11,415 bases of DNA from Bog-159 sp035308525 (GTDB lineage: Bacteria; Acidobacteriota; Terriglobia; Bryobacterales; Bryobacteraceae), in assembly GCA_035308525.1 (NCBI GenBank), contig DATGGM010000207.1, positions 1 to 11,415 of the forward strand. The letters run 5' to 3'. Numbering within the stretch: position 1 is the stretch's first letter; the number at the start of each line of letters is the position of its first letter. The notes below the pieces were generated by a model that saw only the letters and a program-made list of their open reading frames with translations, searched no databases and had not been told where the DNA came from. This document shows, piece after piece, positions 6,950 through 11,415 of the stretch. Both the position numbers and the translations under genes were made by a program.

Positions 6950-7498
6950 ATGAATACATTCGCCCTGGTCGCGGCTGTGCCGGTCCTGGTTGTGCTTCTG
7001 CTCGTGTTCGGACGCACCTTCGCCCAGATCTACCTCAAGTTCCGTGGACCCCGCGTCATCACCTGCCCGGAAAATCATCGCCCGGCAGGCGTGACTGTGG
7101 ACGCCCGGCATTTGTGGTTTACCACGCTGGAAGACAAACCGGTTCTGCGGCTGAAGACCTGTTCCCGCTGGCCCGAGTTCCAGAACTGCGGCCAGGAATG
7201 CCTCAGTCAGATCGAAGCCGCGCCGGAAGACTGCCTGGTTCGTCAGATCGTAACCAACTGGTACCACGGTAAGAACTGCGCCGTATGCGGCAAGCCCATC
7301 GGCGAATTGGATTGGGTGGGCCACCAGCCCGCCCTCCTGAATCCGGACCACCGGACCATCCAATGGCTGGACGTGCCCGCCGGGAATATACCCGACGTCC
7401 TGGCCACTCATCAGCCTGTCTGCTGGAACTGCCACGTCGTCAACCGCATGATGACGCAACACCCCGAGCTGGTGACCGACCGTTCGCGCCACGCCTGA
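6950..7498 (+). CDS. Membrane-anchored nine-cysteine protein of unknown function
   Basis: 182 residues with one N-terminal hydrophobic segment (about 5-21), then a soluble part rich in cysteine: Cys39, 71, 80, 84, 95, 110, 113, 158 and 161. Two CxxC pairs stand out: CAVCGKPIG (110-118), which looks like a zinc-ribbon knuckle, and CWNCH (158-162), which formally matches a haem c site. The middle segment (CSRWPEFQNCGQECL followed by CLVRQI) has further regularly spaced cysteines. I recognise the general pattern as a conserved unknown found in Acidobacteria and related soil bacteria but know no function. Metal binding, or redox/haem ligation if the soluble part faces the periplasm, are both possible. 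Few positive residues flank the segment before residue 22, so topology is uncertain. It is monocistronic, divergent from the operon at 6785 and convergent with the hydrolase at 7519, 20 bp away. Confidence 0.85.
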   Translation: MNTFALVAAVPVLVVLLLVFGRTFAQIYLKFRGPRVITCPENHRPAGVTVDARHLWFTTLEDKPVLRLKTCSRWPEFQNCGQECLSQIEAAPEDCLVRQIVTNWYHGKNCAVCGKPIGELDWVGHQPALLNPDHRTIQWLDVPAGNIPDVLATHQPVCWNCHVVNRMMTQHPELVTDRSRHA

Positions 7499-7518
7499 AG
7501 CCTGAGATTCGAGTTGTT

Positions 7519-8361
7519 TCAAGCCGCGACCGTCGAAGCGGCTTTGAAGAACGCCAGCAGGTCGGCGTTGATGGTGGTAGCTTCCGTGGTAGGCATACCG
7601 TGCGGGAAGTTCTTATAGCTTATAAAAGTCCCGTTCTTCAACAACTTTGCGGACCGCGGACCGGAGGCGGCATAGGGCACGATCTGATCGTCCTCGCTAT
7701 GCATGACCAGCACCGGGACGTTGATCCTCTTGAGATCTTCCGTAAAATCCGTTTGGGAGAAGGCCACGATACCGTCGTAATGCGCTTTGGCTCCGCCCAT
7801 CATGCCCTGGCGCCACCAATTTTGAATTACGGCCTCCGAGGCTTTGGCGCCCGGCCGGTTGTAGCCGTAGAAAGCCCCGGCCGCCAGATCGCGATAGAAT
7901 GACGAACGATTCGCGGCAAGCTGCGCCTGCAAACCATCGAAAACTTCCTTGGGAAGGCCCAGCGGATTGTCCGCGGTCTTCACCATGAGAGGAGGCACCG
8001 CGCTGATCAGCGCTGCCTTGTTCACCCGGCTTTCGCCATGCTTGGCCAGATAGTGCGTCACCTCGCCGCCCCCGGTGGAATGGCCCACATGGATGGCATT
8101 TTTCAAGTCCAGATGCGCGGTGAGAGCCGCCAGGTCATCGGCATAATGATCCATATCGTGGCCGTCGGCGGTCTGCGTCGAGCGGCCATGCCCGCGGCGA
8201 TCATGGGCGATCACCCGATAGCCGTGATGCAGGAAGAACAACATCTGGTTATCCCAGTCGTCCGCGCTGAGCGGCCAACCATGACTGAAAACTACAGGCT
8301 GTCCTTTACCCCAGTCCTTGTAGTAGATCTCTATACCGTCTTTGGCCGTGATGGTGGGCAT
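7519..8361 (-). CDS. Alpha/beta hydrolase, non-haem chloroperoxidase-like
   Basis: Cofactor-free alpha/beta-fold hydrolase of the bacterial non-haem haloperoxidase group; such proteins act mainly as esterases or perhydrolases, and the natural substrate is unknown. From ATG 8361 it has 280 residues with the typical beginning MPTITAKDGIEIYYKDWG. Visible: the oxyanion region FSHGWPLS (25-32), AHDRRGHGRS (52-61), the nucleophile elbow GHSTGGGE with Ser95, the acid in HSEDDQIVP (Asp224 or Asp225) and His254 in FPHGMP. No signal peptide is seen, so it is probably cytoplasmic. The frame is open to GTG 8394 and has another ATG at 8379, but family homologues usually start at the MPTIT-like position. 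No good Shine-Dalgarno precedes any of the three. It is downstream of the 8489-9184 gene on the same strand but 127 bp away, with its own candidate operator. Confidence 0.93.
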   Translation of the reverse strand: MPTITAKDGIEIYYKDWGKGQPVVFSHGWPLSADDWDNQMLFFLHHGYRVIAHDRRGHGRSTQTADGHDMDHYADDLAALTAHLDLKNAIHVGHSTGGGEVTHYLAKHGESRVNKAALISAVPPLMVKTADNPLGLPKEVFDGLQAQLAANRSSFYRDLAAGAFYGYNRPGAKASEAVIQNWWRQGMMGGAKAHYDGIVAFSQTDFTEDLKRINVPVLVMHSEDDQIVPYAASGPRSAKLLKNGTFISYKNFPHGMPTTEATTINADLLAFFKAASTVAA

Positions 8362-8385
8362 AAGAATAGTATGCGGCATCGCGGA

Positions 8386-8416
8386 AAGGAACACGTCGCC
8401 AGATGGAGTGTTCCTT
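8386..8416. promoter_or_regulatory. Perfect 9-bp inverted repeat upstream of the hydrolase (candidate operator)
   Basis: AAGGAACAC (8386-8394) and GTGTTCCTT (8408-8416) are exact reverse complements with 13 bases between them, so arm centres are 22 bp apart, about two helical turns. This geometry suits a dimeric regulator, though an RNA hairpin near the 5' end of the transcript is also possible. The nearer arm is 24 bp before the preferred start at 8361. A start at GTG 8394 would place that codon inside the arm, which argues mildly for the downstream start. Confidence 0.5.
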
Positions 8417-8443
8417 CACACCACCACGAATGGTTGTGCCAGG

Positions 8444-8461
8444 AAATACCCATCTTGGGTA
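8444..8461 (-). terminator. Weak terminator-like hairpin after the 8489 gene
   Basis: On the minus strand TACCCA and TGGGTA pair as a perfect 6-bp stem with a 3-base loop (8461-8447), followed by only three T residues. It lies 27 bases after the stop of the exported unknown protein. The short stem and T run make it at best a partial terminator, but it would help separate that gene from the hydrolase downstream. Confidence 0.3.
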
Positions 8462-8488
8462 GGGCCGGCCAAGGCGCGAAAGCCCAGG

Positions 8489-9184
8489 TCAGTGCATAGC
8501 CTGCGGAGCCGGTGTCCCATCGGACCATTTGCCGGCCCAGACCATGAAAATAGTCACCCGCTCTTCAGGGTCGTCCGCCGCTATCACTGGCGAGCCCGGC
8601 AGATTGGCGCCCCAGCTTTTCGCCGCGTCGCCCGCGACAAAAAACATCAGATGCGGATGCCAGTTGATGTCGCCGTCGTTTAAGTACTGCTGCTTCGAAA
8701 GCATGTAGCACATCGCTCCAGGCTCCAGCCCGGGCAGTTCCTTCTTATCCAGCGCGGACGCGGCCGCCTGCACGATCTCCGCCTTCGATTTTCCTGCCAG
8801 CACCAGTTTGGTCTTCATCAGGAAGATGGGCACAAAGGTCCTTGCGGCTGCCGGATTGAAGCAAATGGGAGCGCGCACTTTAGGATTCCAGAAATCCGGT
8901 TCATTGGTGGCGGCGCCCCATGATCGTTCCACTAGGCAGAGAAAGCCATTCCTGCCCTTCACCGCGGTTGCGTACCCCGCCCGTCCCAGCACCATTACTT
9001 CGGCGGCGTCCGAAATGGATGCCGGAGCAGCCGTGCGAGCCAGCGCGATTTCGGATTTCTCGTCCGGCGCCAAATACTGATCGAGAGGCGCCATCGCTGG
9101 ATAGCGAACTGCGCCGGGTAGGTTAATCTGCGCGAGGAAAACTAAAGGAACGAAACGGAGCGTCTTATTCCGCATGGAACACAT
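8489..9184 (-). CDS. Conserved exported protein of unknown function
   Basis: 231 residues with an N-terminal signal peptide (positively charged MRNKTLR, then a hydrophobic stretch to about residue 20). No catalytic family is recognised. Features that look conserved rather than random: GRNGFLCLVERSWG (77-90), WNPKVRAPICFNPAA (99-113), MCYMLSKQQYLND (158-170), NWHPHLMFF (174-182) and a C-terminal segment containing WAGKWSDG. Three cysteines (83, 108, 159) beyond the signal, and His176/His178, could form a disulphide or metal site. I have an impression of similar unknown proteins in Acidobacteria and other soil bacteria, but give no function. The ATG at 9184 is chosen because GAGG lies four bases upstream; ATG 9175 is an alternative. 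A good promoter is present upstream, and the kinase gene at 9396 is divergent from it. Confidence 0.85.
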   Translation of the reverse strand: MCSMRNKTLRFVPLVFLAQINLPGAVRYPAMAPLDQYLAPDEKSEIALARTAAPASISDAAEVMVLGRAGYATAVKGRNGFLCLVERSWGAATNEPDFWNPKVRAPICFNPAAARTFVPIFLMKTKLVLAGKSKAEIVQAAASALDKKELPGLEPGAMCYMLSKQQYLNDGDINWHPHLMFFVAGDAAKSWGANLPGSPVIAADDPEERVTIFMVWAGKWSDGTPAPQAMH

Positions 9185-9220
9185 CCAACCTCGAGATCGC
9201 GAGACGGTTTTGTTGCCTAG

Positions 9221-9250
9221 ATTAAATCACAGAAAGGCCGAAATGGTCAA
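9221..9250 (-). promoter_or_regulatory. Sigma-70-like promoter of the exported unknown protein
   Basis: On the minus strand TTGACC (9250-9245, 5 of 6) and TTTAAT (9226-9221, 5 of 6) are 18 bases apart. The transcript would start near 9214, about 30 bases before the ATG at 9184, with GAGG in between. This is the best two-box promoter in the window. Confidence 0.6.
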
Positions 9251-9357
9251 TGCGCTCAAAAAAGTCTCAGCGGCCCGGCCCGGATCGGTAAGCTTAAGTT
9301 AGCCGATGACGCTTTGCCGCCGGGAATCCGCGTGAGACGGCCGAATGCCGGGTGCTG

Positions 9358-9386
9358 TATACTGTCGCAATTGAAGCTCCAGGAGG
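9358..9386 (+). promoter_or_regulatory. -10 box and Shine-Dalgarno of the kinase gene
   Basis: TATACT (9358-9363, 5 of 6) would start transcription near 9370. A perfect AGGAGG follows at 9381-9386, nine bases before the GTG at 9396. No clear -35 box is seen at normal spacing. The rest of the 211-bp spacer (9185-9395) holds only the opposite promoter and nothing else I can identify. Confidence 0.55.
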
Positions 9387-9395
9387 GTATTCAAC

Positions 9396-11415
9396 GTGTC
9401 CGCTGAAGAACGCCTCGATCCCGGCGCCACCTCCGGCCTCAACGATGGCGGCACGGCCGCTACCACGCCCATGGACCCCGCTGAGACCGCCGGAACCGTA
9501 ATCGGCCGCTATCACCTGCTGCAGAAGATCGGCGAAGGTGGCATGGGCGAGGTCTGGCTGGCGGAGCAAAAAGAACCGGTACGCCGCCGCGTCGCCCTCA
9601 AGCTGGTCAAAGCCGGGATGAACAGCCGCGAAGTAATCGCGCGCTTCGAGTCGGAGCGCCAGGCTTTGGCCCTGATGGACCACCCGGCCATCGCCAAGGT
9701 GCTGGACGCCGGTTCCACGCCGCAAGGTGCGCCCTATTTCGTCATGGAGTACGTCGCGGGTATTCCGATCACGGCCTACTGCGACAATCACCGGCTCAGC
9801 ACGCGCGAACGGCTGGATCTGTTCATGCGTGTCTGCGAAGGCGTCCAGCACGCGCACCAGAAAGCCATCATTCACCGCGACCTGAAGCCCTCCAACATCC
9901 TCGTCACCGAAGTCGATGGCCGCCCGGCGCCCAAGATCATCGATTTCGGAGTAGCCAAGGCGCTGACCCGGAAGCTCACCGCGGAGACCTTGTTCACGCG
10001 TGTGGGAGTGATGATTGGGACGCCGGAATATATGAGCCCGGAGCAGGCCCTTTCGTCGGGCGAGGACATCGATACGCGGACGGATGTCTACTCGCTGGGG
10101 ATCATCCTGTACGAGTTGCTGGCGGGCGCGCCGCCTATCGAGCTGCGCCAAATCGCGTTCGATGAGTTCCTGCGGAGGCTGCGGGAGGATGACGCGCCCA
10201 AGCCCAGTACGCGGATCCGGACTCAGGACCCGGTCACCTCGACCAAAATGGCCCATAGGCGCCAGACCGAACCAGTGGCTCTGGTCAAACAGATACGCGG
10301 CGATCTTGACTCGATTACGCTGAAGGCCCTCGAGAAAGAGCGCTCGCGGCGCTATGGTTCACCTTCCGATTTCGCGGCGGATATTGGGCGGTACCTGCGG
10401 AACGAAGCCGTGCTGGCGGTGGCGCCCTCCGCGGCGTACCGTGCCCGTAAGTTCGCGCGCCGCTATCGCGGGGCGCTGGTCACGCTGTGCGCCTTCGTCC
10501 TGGTGCTGATGGTCGCGGCCGCTGTGAGTATCTGGCAGAGTGTCGTCGCCAATAGACAGCGGGACCGCGCGGACGCCGAGGCTGCCATCGCCAGGGCAGT
10601 CAACCAGTTTCTCCAGGAAGATCTGTTGTCGCAAGCCAATCCGGAATCCCAGTCAGGCAACGAAGCGGCGCCGGATCCGGATGTCAAGGCACGTACGCTG
10701 CTGGAGCGCGCGGCGGCGAAAGTGGGCAAAAGGTTCGCGCACCAGCCGCTTGTGGAATCGGCCATCCAACACACCATTGGCAAAGCCTATATGGGCCTGG
10801 GCCTTAATCCGGAGGCCGAACAGCATTTGCGCAGGGCCTATGAACTGAGTGCGGCGCATCGGGGCGCCGACGATCCCGCGACTCTCGACATCCTGATGGT
10901 GCTATCCACCGCATACATCGATCAGGACAAGAACACGGAGGCGGTGGCCGCGGCGAAAGCTGTGTTTGAAGGGAAAACCCGCAAATTGGGTCCGGCGGAT
11001 CCGCAAACGGTTGTCGCGATGCAGAACTTGGGGGCGCTATATTTCCAGAACAATCAGTACGCGGAAGCGGAACCGCTCCTGAAGAAGGCTCTTGAGATTC
11101 AGTCCCGCCGCATCGGTTATGACAACATCGATACTCTGAATACCAGCGACAGCCTGGCCGCCATATACATTCGCCAGAGCCGGTATGCCGAAGCCCGCGC
11201 TCTTCTGGAGAAGGGGCTGGTAAGCTACCGGCGTTTGTATGGTCCGGAGCACCCGTTCACTGAGCGGGAAATGTATGGTCTCGCGAAGGTGATCCTGGGC
11301 GAAGGCGATTACGCGCAGGCGGAGAAGCTGCTCGAACAGGTACAGGCAGCGTACCAGCGGGCATACGGCGCGCGTCACGTCAACACGCTGTATGCGGAAA
11401 GGAGTCTCGGCGAAA
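9396..11415 (+). CDS. Ser/Thr protein kinase with transmembrane segment and TPR repeats (3' end outside window)
   Basis: Hanks-type protein kinase that would sense through its outer part and phosphorylate proteins in the cytoplasm. 673 residues are visible and the frame is open at the right edge. GTG 9396 is chosen because a perfect AGGAGG precedes it and an in-frame TGA lies at 9372. Kinase motifs are complete: glycine loop GEGGMGEVW (46-54), Lys69 in VALKL, HRDLKPSN (160-167), DFG (183-185), GTPEYMSPEQ (208-217) and the DVYSLG helix (230-235). A basic stretch (RARKFARRYR, 349-358) precedes one membrane helix (about 359-380), putting the kinase inside. Beyond it are TPR-like units of about 42 residues (roughly 530-572, 573-613, 614-656 and onward) with the kinesin-light-chain pattern, for example NLGALYF...YAEAEPLLKKALEI. 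No PASTA domain is seen. This architecture is abundant in Solibacter-like Acidobacteria. Target and ligand are unknown. Confidence 0.95.
   Translation, partial: MSAEERLDPGATSGLNDGGTAATTPMDPAETAGTVIGRYHLLQKIGEGGMGEVWLAEQKEPVRRRVALKLVKAGMNSREVIARFESERQALALMDHPAIAKVLDAGSTPQGAPYFVMEYVAGIPITAYCDNHRLSTRERLDLFMRVCEGVQHAHQKAIIHRDLKPSNILVTEVDGRPAPKIIDFGVAKALTRKLTAETLFTRVGVMIGTPEYMSPEQALSSGEDIDTRTDVYSLGIILYELLAGAPPIELRQIAFDEFLRRLREDDAPKPSTRIRTQDPVTSTKMAHRRQTEPVALVKQIRGDLDSITLKALEKERSRRYGSPSDFAADIGRYLRNEAVLAVAPSAAYRARKFARRYRGALVTLCAFVLVLMVAAAVSIWQSVVANRQRDRADAEAAIARAVNQFLQEDLLSQANPESQSGNEAAPDPDVKARTLLERAAAKVGKRFAHQPLVESAIQHTIGKAYMGLGLNPEAEQHLRRAYELSAAHRGADDPATLDILMVLSTAYIDQDKNTEAVAAAKAVFEGKTRKLGPADPQTVVAMQNLGALYFQNNQYAEAEPLLKKALEIQSRRIGYDNIDTLNTSDSLAAIYIRQSRYAEARALLEKGLVSYRRLYGPEHPFTEREMYGLAKVILGEGDYAQAEKLLEQVQAAYQRAYGARHVNTLYAERSLGE

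Noticed and set aside
7421..7435. CWNCH as proof of a c-type cytochrome
   Set aside because: A single CxxCH in a protein with seven other cysteines and uncertain topology is not enough; kept only as a possibility.
9294..10256. 320-residue minus-strand open frame opposite the kinase
   Set aside because: The plus strand carries a complete set of kinase motifs with a perfect ribosome site; the antisense frame is Arg/Gly/Ala-rich without any family motif and is a high-GC shadow.

Overview
The window (11,415 bases, very GC-rich, with C/G-heavy third codon positions in every gene) looks like a chromosomal segment of a soil acidobacterium, most like the Solibacter/Bryobacter branch. This is an inference from the gene mix: a kinase-transmembrane-TPR protein, a haem c plus quinoprotein fusion, a secreted tannase-family esterase and two conserved acidobacterial-type unknowns. 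No tRNA, rRNA, transposase, integrase, CRISPR array or phage gene is visible, so it reads as ordinary chromosome.

Layout, left to right. (1) 1-1790 (+): C-terminal two thirds of pyruvate phosphate dikinase, closed by a strong intrinsic terminator. (2) 1826-3577 (-) and 3640-5223 (+): a divergent pair, an exported quinoprotein dehydrogenase with an N-terminal cytochrome c domain and an exported tannase/feruloyl-esterase-family protein, separated by 62 bp in which the two candidate promoters overlap. (3) 6785-5228 (-): a small exported protein of unknown function followed after 7 bp by an exported nucleoside hydrolase, probably one operon, meeting the esterase tail to tail with only 4 bp between stops. 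(4) 6950-7498 (+): a membrane-anchored nine-cysteine protein of unknown function. (5) 9184-8489 and 8361-7519 (-): an exported protein of unknown function, then a chloroperoxidase-like alpha/beta hydrolase whose upstream region carries a perfect 9-bp inverted repeat. (6) 9396-11415 (+): a Ser/Thr protein kinase with one membrane segment and TPR repeats, starting at GTG behind a perfect AGGAGG and running off the right edge.

How the genes may work together. Much of the window encodes envelope or exported proteins. The esterase could release phenolic acids and alcohols or sugars from plant esters, the neighbouring quinoprotein could oxidise a released alcohol and pass electrons to its own haem, and the nucleoside hydrolase could scavenge bases outside the cytoplasm. 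That fits life on plant-derived matter, but the linkage is inferred from position only.

The observation most worth following is the quinoprotein active site. By hand alignment to methanol dehydrogenase it keeps the PQQ-contacting Trp, Asn, catalytic Asp and Arg, has the extra Asp at +2 typical of lanthanide-dependent enzymes, lacks the vicinal cysteine pair, and has its cytochrome c domain at the N-terminus rather than the C-terminus. I found no clear new multi-gene system.
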